Assembly: GCF_016654005.1 (NCBI RefSeq)
Contig: NZ_JAEPWN010000006.1
Coordinates: 186,001 to 250,000, forward strand
Origin: Brevundimonas nasdae
GTDB taxonomy: Bacteria > Pseudomonadota > Alphaproteobacteria > Caulobacterales > Caulobacteraceae
DNA: 64,000 nucleotides
Direction of reading: 5' to 3'
The translations under genes and the position numbers were made by a program. Positions 8,008 to 16,663 of the stretch are shown here, in pieces (position 1 is the stretch's first letter; every line of letters starts with the position of its first letter). The notes beneath the pieces are model-generated. The model was given only the letters and a program-made list of their open reading frames with translations. It did not search any database and was not told the origin of the DNA.

Positions 8008-9198
8008 TCAGCGGCCGGGGCGCAGCGTCATGGCCGAGGCGGGGGCTAGTTGCAGGCCGCGCTGCTCAAGCCCGGCGGTCCAGCGGGCGGCGGCCTCGAC
8101 CGTCACCGGATAGGAGAAGCCGGTCCCCAGGGCCGAGCCCCGAACCTTGGCCTGGGCCTCCAGACTGTTCAGGGCGGCGATGATGGCGGCGGGCGACTGG
8201 GTCTGGTCGATGATGCGGTCGGCGCTGGCGCGCGCCCAGGCGCCGGGGCGGCGCTGGAAGGTTCCGTCGTCGACGAAGGCCACGCCGCGCTGGCGTAGAT
8301 AGGACAGATAGGCGCTGGACGCGGTGTCGGAGGCCACGAACTGGTCGCCCAGATAGTTGGTCACGCCGAAATAGCCGGTGGCGCGTCCCAGCAGCCAGTC
8401 CATCTTGGCCTGCACATCATCGGGCGTGCTGTTGGCCAAGAGGGTGTAGGGGCCGGGGTCGTTGTTGGGATAGCCGGTCGGCTCCATCGGCATTTCCAGC
8501 ATCACCTCGTGACCCTGGGCCCGCGCCTGGTCGATCCACGACTGCAGGTTCTCGGCATAGGGAACAAAGCTCAGCGTCACCTCCGCCGGCAGGCGTTCGA
8601 TGGCGGCGCGGGTGGTGACGGCGTTCAGGCCCAGACCGCCGACGATCAGGGCCACGCGCGGCTTGCCGTTCGGGCGGAATGGGCGGGCATAGGCCTGGGC
8701 CGGGACACGTCCATCGGGGGCGATGACGGGCAGGGCGCCGTTCGGCCCCTGCTGCGACAACCCGGCGATGGGCGCCTTGATCAGGGGCGAAGCGGCGTGG
8801 ACCGGGGCGGAATAGCTGGCGCCGCCCGCGACGGTGGCGCCGTCGGGCAGGGTGATCACGGCCTCGCCGCCCGCTGCGCCGGAGGGGTCGCCCGCGTCGC
8901 CCAGGTCCTGATAGAGGGCCATGGCGCCCATCGAAAACGCTTCAAATCCGGTGGGGGGCGCCGCTTCCGGGGCGGCGTCGCGCTGCAGGGCGATCCGCGC
9001 CGAGGGGGTTCCCGCCCGGGGATCGCCCAGCACGGTCAGGAAAAGCGCACTGGTCGTCAGCAGAAAGACACCCGCCAGACCCGCGATCACCGGCGGCTTT
9101 TTCAGGGCGACGGCGACAGGCTTCAGGTTCAGCTTCGCCCGGGCGCGCGGCGGGGCGCCGGCGGCGGCTGCAAGAACGGACTGGCGTTTGGCGAACAT
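8008..9198 (-). CDS. Divergent polysaccharide deacetylase family protein
   Basis: 396 residues. One transmembrane segment near residues 38-57 (PPVIAGLAGVFLLTTSALFL) anchors it, followed by a low-complexity Ala/Gly/Pro linker and a C-terminal deacetylase-fold domain from about residue 180 (KPRVALIVGGLGLNAVTTRAAI). Further family motifs are EVTLSFVPYA, HEVMLEMPMEP and GVTNYLGDQF. This is the YibQ/divergent polysaccharide deacetylase (DUF610) group, thought to act at the envelope near peptidoglycan, although most members lack a full metal site and have no proven substrate. It is co-directional with rppH, five bases upstream of it. Confidence 0.85.
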   Translation of the reverse strand: MFAKRQSVLAAAAGAPPRARAKLNLKPVAVALKKPPVIAGLAGVFLLTTSALFLTVLGDPRAGTPSARIALQRDAAPEAAPPTGFEAFSMGAMALYQDLGDAGDPSGAAGGEAVITLPDGATVAGGASYSAPVHAASPLIKAPIAGLSQQGPNGALPVIAPDGRVPAQAYARPFRPNGKPRVALIVGGLGLNAVTTRAAIERLPAEVTLSFVPYAENLQSWIDQARAQGHEVMLEMPMEPTGYPNNDPGPYTLLANSTPDDVQAKMDWLLGRATGYFGVTNYLGDQFVASDTASSAYLSYLRQRGVAFVDDGTFQRRPGAWARASADRIIDQTQSPAAIIAALNSLEAQAKVRGSALGTGFSYPVTVEAAARWTAGLEQRGLQLAPASAMTLRPGR

Positions 9199-9382
9199 TG
9201 AATCGTGCCGGGACCGAAGACGAAATCCTTCGGTCTCATGATTGCGCCGACGCGGTTAACAAACCCTAACGGGTGATTCACCATGACCGTAAGTTTTGGC
9301 CTCTGACATGGATCGTGCGTTGACGAGGCGGTTTCGCATACTTCACATGCGCATCTCCCCGCTAAAGCCTTGGATTAAAGCA

Positions 9383-12082
9383 ATGATGAGCCCCGCCGCC
9401 GACGACGCCCTGCGCGACGAAGTCCGTCTGTTGGGCGGCATTCTGGGCGAAGTGATCCGAAAAGAGGGCGGCGAGGCGCTGTACGAGCATGTCGAGGCCG
9501 TGCGTCAGGCCTCCATCGCCTATCACCGCGACCCTGCGTCCCATCCGGCCAAGCGGCTGGAGAAGCTGCTGACGGCCATGTCGGTGGATCAGGCGGCGGG
9601 ACTTGCGCACAGCTTCGCGCTGTTCTCGCTCCTGGCCAACATCGCCGAGGACCGGGCCAGCCGCCGCCGCGCGCGCGACCAGACCGAGGCGGGCGCCCGC
9701 GCCGATACGCCCGAAGGCGCGCTGAAGCGTCTGGCCGATCAGGGCGTGGACAAGGCGGCGGTGACCAACCTGCTGCGTGAGGCCCTGGTGTCGCCGGTCC
9801 TGACCGCCCACCCGTCCGAGGTGCGCCGCAAGAGCGTGATCGACCGCATCGCCGCCATCAGCGACCTGTTGGACGCCTGCGACAAGGCGGGCGCGGCCTG
9901 CACGCCGGGCTCGATCACCGAGCCGCTGCGCCGCCAGATCGTCATTCTGTGGGCCACGCGTCTGGTGCGGACCCAGGGGCTGGTGGTGCAGGACGAGATC
10001 GAGACGGTGGTCTCCTTCCTGGACCGCATCTTCCTGCACGTCGCGCCCAAGCAGTTGTCGGCGTGGCGGCGCCTGCTGGATGCGCCGGACCTCAAGCCCT
10101 TCATGCGGGTCGGCAGCTGGGTCGGGGGCGACCGCGACGGCAATCCGAACGTGGATGCAGTGGTGCAGGGCGACGCCTTCCGCACCCAGTCGCGGGCTGT
10201 GCTGAACTTCTATCTGGATGAGGTTCATACCCTGGGCGCCGAGCTGAGCCTGGCGGCCGAACTGGCGGAGGTGTCGCCCGCACTGCAGGCCCTGGCCGAC
10301 GCCGCCCATGACCCGTCGCCGCACCGCGCAGACGAACCCTATCGTCGCGCCCTGACCGGCATCTATGCGCGTCTGGCCGCCACCTATGAAAAGCTGGGCG
10401 GATCGCCGCCGCCTCGCCGTCCGCTGGTCGTCGCCGAGGCCTATTCCGGTCCCGACGCCTTCGAGACGGACCTGAAGGTGCTGCACGACAGCCTGATCGC
10501 CCAGCACGGCGGCGTCTTCGCCGACGACCGTCTGACCGATCTGATCACGGCGGTCGAGGTGTTCGGCTTCCACATGGCCACGCTGGATCTGCGCCAGAAC
10601 TCGGACGTGCACGAAAGGGTCGTGGGCGATCTGCTGAAGGTGGCGGGCGTCTGCGACGGCTACAGCGCCCTGGACGAGGAAAGCCGGTTGAAGGTGCTGG
10701 CCGCCGAACTGGCTTCGCCGCGCCAGCTGTTCAGCGAGTACGCGGAATACCAGCCCGAAACCCTGAAGGAGCGCGCCATCCTGCAGGCCTCGGCCCGCGC
10801 CCTGGCCGCCTTCGGACCTCAGGCGATCCGCACCCATATCGTGTCCAAGACCGATGCGGCGTCGGACCTGCTGGAGGTCTATCTGCTGCTGAAGGAAGTC
10901 GGGCTGTACCGGGCCGAAGACCCCGGCGCCTGTCCCATCCAGGCCGCCCCCCTGTTCGAGACGATCGAAGATCTTCGCGCCTCACGCCCCACGCTGGAGC
11001 GGCTGCTGCAGGAGCCGTCGGCCCTGGCCGTCGCCAAGGCGCGCGGGGTGCAGGAGGTGATGATCGGCTATTCGGACTCCAACAAGGACGGCTCCTACCT
11101 GACTTCGGGCTGGGAGCTGCACGAGGCGTCGCGCGCCCTGGTGGAGGTCACCCAGGCGCATGATCTGAAGCTGCAGCTGTTCCACGGCCGCGGCGGCACG
11201 GTCGGGCGCGGCGGCGGTTCGTCCTTCGCCGGTGTTCTGGCCCAGCCGGAAGGCACGGTTCAGGGGCGTATCCGCACCACCGAACAGGGTGAAGTGATCG
11301 CCAACAAATATGGCGAGCCGGAGATCGCGCTGCGCAATCTGGACGCCCTGACCTGCGGCGCCGTGCTGGCGTCATTGGGCGAGAGCCAGGATCACGCCTT
11401 CACCGCCGACCACGGCGCGACCCTGTCGGACCTGTCGGCCCGGTCGATGGCCGCCTATCGCAAGCTGGTCTATGAGACGGACGGCTTCGTCGACTATTAC
11501 CGCGCCGCCACCCCCATTGCAGAGATCGCCGACCTTAAGATCGGATCGCGCCCGTCGTCGCGGACGGCCTCGACGCGGATCGAAGACCTGCGCGCCATTC
11601 CCTGGGTGTTCAGCTGGTCGCAGAGCCGGGTGATGCTGCCGGGCTGGTACGGGTTCGGATCGGCGGTTCAGGGTCACGACATGGCCGAGTTGAAGGCGAT
11701 GGCCGAGGCCTGGCCCTTCTTCAAGACCCTCGTCCAGAACATGGAGATGGTCATGGCCAAGTCGGACATGACCATCGCGCGGCGCTATTCGACCCTGGTG
11801 GGCGACGCCTCGCTGGCGGCCCGCATCTATGGCGAGATCCGCGAGGAATGGCAGCGCACCCATGACGCCATCCTGGCCATCAACGGCCATGACACCCTGC
11901 TGGGCGGCCAGCCCGAGCTGGATCGCCTGATCCGCCTGCGGATGCCCTATGTCGAGCCGCTGAACCACGTCCAGATCGAACTGATCCGCCGCCGCCGCGC
12001 GGGGGATGAAGATCCTCGCGTTCGTGAAGGCATCCTGCTGGCCATCAACGGCGTGGCGGCGGGCCTGCGCAACAGCGGCTGA
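9383..12082 (+). CDS. ppc: Phosphoenolpyruvate carboxylase
   Basis: About 899 residues from the ATG at 9383 (MMSPAADDALRDEVRLLGG), close to the usual 880-930. The frame is open further up, with a TTG at 9296 and ATGs at 9308 and 9347, and no strong ribosome site decides, so the start is uncertain. Catalytic motifs are all present: VLTAHPSEVRRKS with the active histidine, SDSNKDGSYLTSGW, FHGRGGTVGRGGGS, QSRVMLPGWYGFGSA and the C-terminal NGVAAGLRNSG. The cytoplasmic homotetramer carboxylates PEP with bicarbonate to oxaloacetate, refilling the TCA cycle. A palindromic repeat element begins 25 bases after the stop. Confidence 0.93.
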   Translation: MMSPAADDALRDEVRLLGGILGEVIRKEGGEALYEHVEAVRQASIAYHRDPASHPAKRLEKLLTAMSVDQAAGLAHSFALFSLLANIAEDRASRRRARDQTEAGARADTPEGALKRLADQGVDKAAVTNLLREALVSPVLTAHPSEVRRKSVIDRIAAISDLLDACDKAGAACTPGSITEPLRRQIVILWATRLVRTQGLVVQDEIETVVSFLDRIFLHVAPKQLSAWRRLLDAPDLKPFMRVGSWVGGDRDGNPNVDAVVQGDAFRTQSRAVLNFYLDEVHTLGAELSLAAELAEVSPALQALADAAHDPSPHRADEPYRRALTGIYARLAATYEKLGGSPPPRRPLVVAEAYSGPDAFETDLKVLHDSLIAQHGGVFADDRLTDLITAVEVFGFHMATLDLRQNSDVHERVVGDLLKVAGVCDGYSALDEESRLKVLAAELASPRQLFSEYAEYQPETLKERAILQASARALAAFGPQAIRTHIVSKTDAASDLLEVYLLLKEVGLYRAEDPGACPIQAAPLFETIEDLRASRPTLERLLQEPSALAVAKARGVQEVMIGYSDSNKDGSYLTSGWELHEASRALVEVTQAHDLKLQLFHGRGGTVGRGGGSSFAGVLAQPEGTVQGRIRTTEQGEVIANKYGEPEIALRNLDALTCGAVLASLGESQDHAFTADHGATLSDLSARSMAAYRKLVYETDGFVDYYRAATPIAEIADLKIGSRPSSRTASTRIEDLRAIPWVFSWSQSRVMLPGWYGFGSAVQGHDMAELKAMAEAWPFFKTLVQNMEMVMAKSDMTIARRYSTLVGDASLAARIYGEIREEWQRTHDAILAINGHDTLLGGQPELDRLIRLRMPYVEPLNHVQIELIRRRRAGDEDPRVREGILLAINGVAAGLRNSG

Positions 12083-12106
12083 GGGCTTTCGATCAACAGT
12101 CCCAAC

Positions 12107-12239
12107 GCCGTCATTCCGGGGCGTCCGAAGGACGAACCCGGAACCCAGGAGGCTTGCGTCAGGCCGCGACTGCTTCACGCGCTGTGATTGCGGTCCTGGG
12201 TTCCGGGTTCCTCGCTACGCTCAGCCCCGGAATGACGGC
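12107..12239. repeat. Intergenic palindromic element, family A copy 1
   Basis: Nested inverted repeats. The outer arms of 16 bp (12107-12122 and 12224-12239) are perfect, with GCCGTCATTCCGGGGC on the left. The inner arms of 17 bp (12134-12150 and 12194-12210) are also perfect. It sits between the convergent ppc and corA genes, begins 25 bases after the ppc stop, and probably folds as a large hairpin. A second diverged copy is at 30615-30762. Confidence 0.85.
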
Positions 12240-12248
12240 CGATTGTAG

Positions 12249-13214
12249 TTACAGCCACTTCGTCTTCTTGAAGGTGATGAACAGACCCGTGCAGATCGCC
12301 GCCATCAGGGCGATCGCGCCATAGTAGCCGTAACGCCAGTGCAACTCCGGCATGAACTCGAAATTCATGCCGTAGATGCCGGCGATGGCCGTCGGCACGG
12401 CCAGAAGCGCGGCCCAGGAGGCCAGCTTGCGGGTGATGCCGCCCTGTCGCTGCTGCTCCAGCAGATTGGCGACTTCGAACACGGACGACAGGATGTCGTT
12501 CAGGCCGCCCAGGCGGCTGTTCACCCGCTGCACATGGTCGCTGACATCGCGGAAATAGGGGCGGACGTCGGCGTCGATGCAGGGCAGGTCCAGCGACTGC
12601 AGCCGCCGCGTCACCTCCTCCATCGGCCCCATGATCCGGCGGAACTTCAGCAGTTCGCGACGCAGGGTGAACAGGCGGCGGATCTCGACGCGCGACAGGA
12701 AGGCGTCCAGCGTCTTCTGCTCCATCTCCAGAACCGCATCCTCGGACTCGTCGACGATGGGGGCGTAGGCGTCGACGATGAAGTCCAGAATGCCGTGCAG
12801 CACGAAGTCCGGACCCCGCTTCAACTCGTCAGGCGAGGCCTCAAGCTGGGCGCGCAGGGTCTTGTGGGCGCGCGACGAGCCGTGGCGGATGCTGATGACA
12901 TGGTCGTCGCCGACGAAGATATGGGTCTCGCCATAGGCGATCCGTTCGTCGATCCGCGCGGCTGTGCGGGCGACGACGAACAGTTCGCGGCCATAGACCT
13001 CGACCTTGGGCATCTGGTGCGCGGCCAGGGCGTCCTCGACCGCCAGCGGGTGCAGTCGATAGCGTTGGACCAGGACGTCGAACTCTTCATCGGTGGGGTC
13101 GTGCAGGCCGATCCAGACGAACTCGCCCGGCTTCAGCCTCAGTCCCGCCTGCGTCAGCGGCGCCTCTCGCAGGCGCTTTCCATCCTTGTAGACGTAGGAG
13201 GCGACGACGGACAT
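12249..13214 (-). CDS. corA: CorA-family magnesium/divalent cation channel
   Basis: 321 residues from the ATG at 13214 (MSVVASYVYKDGKRL); a longer frame from 13295 has an unlikely N-terminus. The large cytoplasmic domain is followed by two C-terminal transmembrane helices, with the pore signature YGMNFEFMPEL between them. The C-terminus TFKKTKWL is the basic tail typical of CorA. The family forms homopentameric channels in the inner membrane for Mg2+ (also Co2+/Ni2+), and some members (ZntB) move Zn2+. The GMN and MPEL motifs favour Mg2+ transport. It is the downstream neighbour of the M3 peptidase gene, separated by a terminator. Confidence 0.9.
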   Translation of the reverse strand: MSVVASYVYKDGKRLREAPLTQAGLRLKPGEFVWIGLHDPTDEEFDVLVQRYRLHPLAVEDALAAHQMPKVEVYGRELFVVARTAARIDERIAYGETHIFVGDDHVISIRHGSSRAHKTLRAQLEASPDELKRGPDFVLHGILDFIVDAYAPIVDESEDAVLEMEQKTLDAFLSRVEIRRLFTLRRELLKFRRIMGPMEEVTRRLQSLDLPCIDADVRPYFRDVSDHVQRVNSRLGGLNDILSSVFEVANLLEQQRQGGITRKLASWAALLAVPTAIAGIYGMNFEFMPELHWRYGYYGAIALMAAICTGLFITFKKTKWL

Positions 13215-13263
13215 GCAGGCGGTCTCACAGCAGTTTCCCGCCGTCAGACTTAGGACAGGTCGC

Positions 13264-13303
13264 CGCCAAACGAAACGGCCGACGGATCGCTCCATCGGCC
13301 GTT
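13264..13303 (-). terminator. Intrinsic terminator after the M3 peptidase gene
   Basis: A 9-bp stem (AACGGCCGA at 13274-13282 with TCGGCCGTT at 13295-13303) has a 12-base loop. Read on the minus strand it is followed by TTTCGTTT. It lies 43 bases past the peptidase stop and before corA. Confidence 0.7.
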
Positions 13304-13345
13304 CGTCGTTTCAGTCGATGAGCCTCATGGGCTCGATCGCCTGCT

Positions 13346-15529
13346 TCAGGAAACCGGGAAGCCCCGGACCTTCAGCAGGGCCGCCACGTCGGGGTCGCGG
13401 CCGCGGAAGGCGCGGTAGGCCTCGGCGCGGTCGGTGGTGTTGCCCGGCGCCAGCATGATCGAGCGGAAGCGGCTGGCGATGTCCGGATTGAACACGTCGC
13501 CCGACTCTTCGAAATAGGCCCAGGTGTCGGCGTCCATCGTCTCGGACCACAGATAGCTGTAATAGCCCGCCGAATAGGCGTCCGACGTGAACAGGTGATT
13601 GAACTGCGGCAGGCGGTGCCGCATCACGATCTCCTTGGGCATGCCGATGCGCGCTAGGCTTTCCTTCTCGAAGGCGGCGATGTCGGTCGGCGGCGTGGCC
13701 TGGGTGTGCAGATCCATGTCGACGATGGCCGAGGACAGGTAGCTGACCGTGGCGTAGCCCTGGTTGAAGGTGTTGGACGCCTCGATCTTGTCCACCAGCG
13801 ACTGCGGCATGGCCTGGCCCGTCTGGTAGTGCTTCAGATAGCCGTCCAGGATCGGTCGGCTCAGCACCCAGTGCTCATGCACCTGCGACGGATATTCCAC
13901 GAAGTCGCGCGGCGTGTTGCCGAACGACGGATAGGTCACCACCGACGAGAAGTAGTGCAGGGTGTGGCCGAATTCGTGGAACAGGGTCTCGGCATCGTCC
14001 AGCGAGATCAGGACGGGCTGGCCCGGCTCGGGCTTGGTGAAGTTGTTGTTGTTCGAACCCAGGATGATCTTGGAACCGTCCAGCTGCGAGAAGGAGCGGT
14101 AGGTGGTCATCCAGGCGCCCGAACGCTTGCCCGCACGGGCGTAGTCGTCGGTGTAGTACAGGCCGATCAGGCGGCCGCCGCGCGTCTTGTCGTGGACCTC
14201 ATAGACCTCGACGTCCGGCTCAAAGGTCGGGACCGTGCCCTTGGGCAGTTTCTTGAACTCGAAGCCATACAGGCGTTCGGCCATGGCGAAGGAGCCGGCG
14301 CGCACCGCGTTCAGTTCGAAGTAGGGCTTCAGCTCGTTCTGATCCAGGTCGTACTTGGCCTTGCGAACCTTCTCGGCGAAGTAGAGGTAGTCCCACGGCT
14401 CGATGTCGAAACCAGCGATCGCCTTCATGTCGGCGACCTCCTCGGCGACGCGGGCCTTGGCCGGGGCCCAGACGCGGTTCATCAGGCTCTCGGCCGCAGC
14501 CGGGGTCTTGGCCATCGTGTCCTGCATTCGCAGTTCGGCGTGGTTGCGATAGCCCAGCAGCTTGGCGCGCTGGTCGCGCAGGGCCACGATCTCGGCGATG
14601 GTGGACTTGGTGTCGTTGGCGTCGCCGTTGTCGCCGCGATTGACGAACTTCTTCCAGACCTGCTCACGCAGGGCGCGGTCGTCGGCGAAGGTCAGGAACG
14701 GATCAACCGCCGAACGGGTGTTCAGGATGGCCCAGCCCTGGAGGTTGCGGCTGCGGGCGGCTGATGCGGCGGCCGCCTTGTTGGAGTCCGGCAGACCGGC
14801 CAGACCGGCTTCGTTCGCGATCACCGTCCAGGCGTTCTCGTCGGCGACGACCTTCTGGCCGAAGCGGGTGAAGGCGTTGGACAGGGCGGTGTTGATGCGG
14901 CCCAGCTCGGCCTTGCCTGCGGCGTCCAGATTGGCGCCCGAGCGGATGAAGGCGTCGCGTTTGCGCTCGGCCAGGCGTTTCTGCTGGGCGCTCAGGCCCG
15001 CTGCATCGGCGTTGTCGGCGACGGTCTTGATGCGCTGGAACAGCTTTTCGTTGAAGGTGATTTCGTCCGAGGCGGCTGACAGCAGCGGCGACAGTTCGGT
15101 GTCGACGGCGTCATAGGCCTCGCCGCCGATGTTGGAGGTCATCACCCCATAGATGTTGCTGGCGCGGTCCAGCGGTTCGCCCGCCAGCTCCATCGCCGCG
15201 ATGGTGTTGGCGAAGGTGGGGGCGGCGCGGTTATTGGCGATGGCGGCGATGTCGGCGCGTTGCAGCTCTATGCCTTCCAGCATGGCTTCGCGCAGCTTGG
15301 CCGGGGTCACCTTGTCGAACGGCGGCACGCCGTCATACGAACCGGTCCAGGGCTGCAGCAGCTCGGCGCGGGGGCGCTGGGTCGGCAGCACGGCGCGGGC
15401 GGCCCGGGCCTCGGCTGCGATGCTGGCGGCCGAGGGGGCGGCGGCCGCGCGGTTCTGGGCGAAGGCTGTGGGGGCGCCGGCCATGACCATCAGGCCTGCG
15501 CTGCCGAGAAGGAGCTGTCGTCTTTGCAT
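13346..15529 (-). CDS. M3-family metallopeptidase (dipeptidyl carboxypeptidase-like), exported
   Basis: 727 residues from the ATG at 15529, where AAAGGAAC stands upstream; an in-frame start 60 bases earlier lacks a signal. The N-terminus MQRRQLLLGSAGL through AFAQ is a signal peptide of Tat-like character, so the mature enzyme is probably periplasmic. The zinc site LFHEFGHTLHYF (HExxH) and the following conserved blocks match the M3 (thimet oligopeptidase/Dcp) family. It trims short peptides and was probably recruited for nutrient peptides or clearing degradation products. It is divergent from murI with a 142-base shared upstream region. Dcp versus another M3 subtype cannot be settled here. 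Confidence 0.88.
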   Translation of the reverse strand: MQRRQLLLGSAGLMVMAGAPTAFAQNRAAAAPSAASIAAEARAARAVLPTQRPRAELLQPWTGSYDGVPPFDKVTPAKLREAMLEGIELQRADIAAIANNRAAPTFANTIAAMELAGEPLDRASNIYGVMTSNIGGEAYDAVDTELSPLLSAASDEITFNEKLFQRIKTVADNADAAGLSAQQKRLAERKRDAFIRSGANLDAAGKAELGRINTALSNAFTRFGQKVVADENAWTVIANEAGLAGLPDSNKAAAASAARSRNLQGWAILNTRSAVDPFLTFADDRALREQVWKKFVNRGDNGDANDTKSTIAEIVALRDQRAKLLGYRNHAELRMQDTMAKTPAAAESLMNRVWAPAKARVAEEVADMKAIAGFDIEPWDYLYFAEKVRKAKYDLDQNELKPYFELNAVRAGSFAMAERLYGFEFKKLPKGTVPTFEPDVEVYEVHDKTRGGRLIGLYYTDDYARAGKRSGAWMTTYRSFSQLDGSKIILGSNNNNFTKPEPGQPVLISLDDAETLFHEFGHTLHYFSSVVTYPSFGNTPRDFVEYPSQVHEHWVLSRPILDGYLKHYQTGQAMPQSLVDKIEASNTFNQGYATVSYLSSAIVDMDLHTQATPPTDIAAFEKESLARIGMPKEIVMRHRLPQFNHLFTSDAYSAGYYSYLWSETMDADTWAYFEESGDVFNPDIASRFRSIMLAPGNTTDRAEAYRAFRGRDPDVAALLKVRGFPVS

Positions 15530-15671
15530 CGGTTGTTCCTTTGGGGGATCATTTGGATGGACCCTAGACCCATGTGATCGATCCGTCACAGGGGCGTGAT
15601 GTAATTAATCGTCGCGCATTCCCCAAGAGGCGCCATTGAGACAGGCGTCCGACAGGTCTAAAGCCCGGCGC

Positions 15672-16529
15672 ATGGCTATTGGTGTTTTCGACTCCGGCGT
15701 GGGCGGCCTGACCGTTCACCGTGAACTGACGCGGCGCTTCCCGGCGCGCGACTTCGTCTATCTGGCCGACCAGGCCCACGCCCCCTACGGCGGGCGCGGC
15801 GGCGAGGACATCGTCCAACTGACCAAGGCGGGCTGCGAGCGGTTGTTCGAGGCCGGGGCCTCGATCGTCGTCCTGGCGTGCAACACCGCCAGCGCCATCG
15901 CCCTGCGTCGTCTGCAACAGTCCTGGCTGCCGGAGCTGCGCGCGCGTCTGGGACGCCCGGTCAATATCCTGGGCATCATCGTGCCGACCATCGAGGCGGC
16001 GACCGGCAAGCCCTGGAGTTTCGAGGCTGAACGCCCGCAGGAGGGCGAAAAGGTCGCCTCCATCGACATCACCGGCGTCTTCTGCACCGCCGCCACCGCG
16101 ATCAGCCGCGTCTATGAGATCGAGATCGACAAGCGTCGCGAAGACATCGCCGTCTTCTCCGAGCCCTGCCCCGGTCTGGCGGGCCTGATCGAACTGGGCG
16201 CGCCGCCGGAGGAGCTGAAGGTGGTGGTGGACGATCACGTCGACGCCCTGCGCCGCCGCATCGGTCGTCACCCGGACAAGGCCATCCTGGGCTGCACCCA
16301 TTATGAGATCATCTCCGAGCTGTTCGCCCAGGCCCTGCCTGCGGGCACGGTGCTGATCGAACAGCCGACGGCCGTGGCGGACGCGCTGGAGCGGTATTTC
16401 GCCCATCACCCGGAATATGATCTGGGCGACAGCGGCCGCCGCGATTTCCTGACCACGGGCCAGGCGGGGCCGCAGTCCGAACTGGTCTCTCAGTTCTGGG
16501 GCGCGCCGGTTACGTTCGAACAGGCGTAA
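15672..16529 (+). CDS. murI: Glutamate racemase
   Basis: 285 residues from the ATG at 15672 (MAIGVFDSGVGGL). A TTG at 15636 would add 12 residues and is less likely. Both catalytic cysteines are visible, in LACNTAS and LGCTHYE, as are the substrate-side motifs VFDSGVGGLTV and DQAHAPYG. The enzyme converts L-glutamate to D-glutamate for the peptidoglycan stem peptide in the cytoplasm. It is transcribed away from the M3 peptidase gene. A family B palindrome starts 13 bases after the stop and separates it from the convergent CDF transporter gene. Confidence 0.94.
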   Translation: MAIGVFDSGVGGLTVHRELTRRFPARDFVYLADQAHAPYGGRGGEDIVQLTKAGCERLFEAGASIVVLACNTASAIALRRLQQSWLPELRARLGRPVNILGIIVPTIEAATGKPWSFEAERPQEGEKVASIDITGVFCTAATAISRVYEIEIDKRREDIAVFSEPCPGLAGLIELGAPPEELKVVVDDHVDALRRRIGRHPDKAILGCTHYEIISELFAQALPAGTVLIEQPTAVADALERYFAHHPEYDLGDSGRRDFLTTGQAGPQSELVSQFWGAPVTFEQA

Positions 16530-16542
16530 GAACTTCAGCCAG

Positions 16543-16649
16543 CGTCACCCTCGGGCTTGACCCGAGGGCCGGGTGGTCCGCCGCATTGCGCTATGTGCGA
16601 CGCACAGCCCGATCCGCTTCCGATCCTCGGGTCAAGCCCGAGGATGACG
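16543..16649. repeat. Intergenic palindromic element, family B copy 1
   Basis: The arms (16543-16567 and 16625-16649) are 25 bp with one mismatch. Each arm is itself a palindrome, CCTCGGGCTTGACCCGAGG, so either arm can fold alone. It lies between the convergent murI and CDF genes. A second copy is at 59008-59117. Confidence 0.88.
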
Positions 16650-16663
16650 GCGCGTTGAAGGGC

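Noticed and set aside
9362..10837. 491-codon minus-strand frame opposite ppc
   Set aside because: Antisense to conserved PEP carboxylase motifs; composition typical of a shadow frame.
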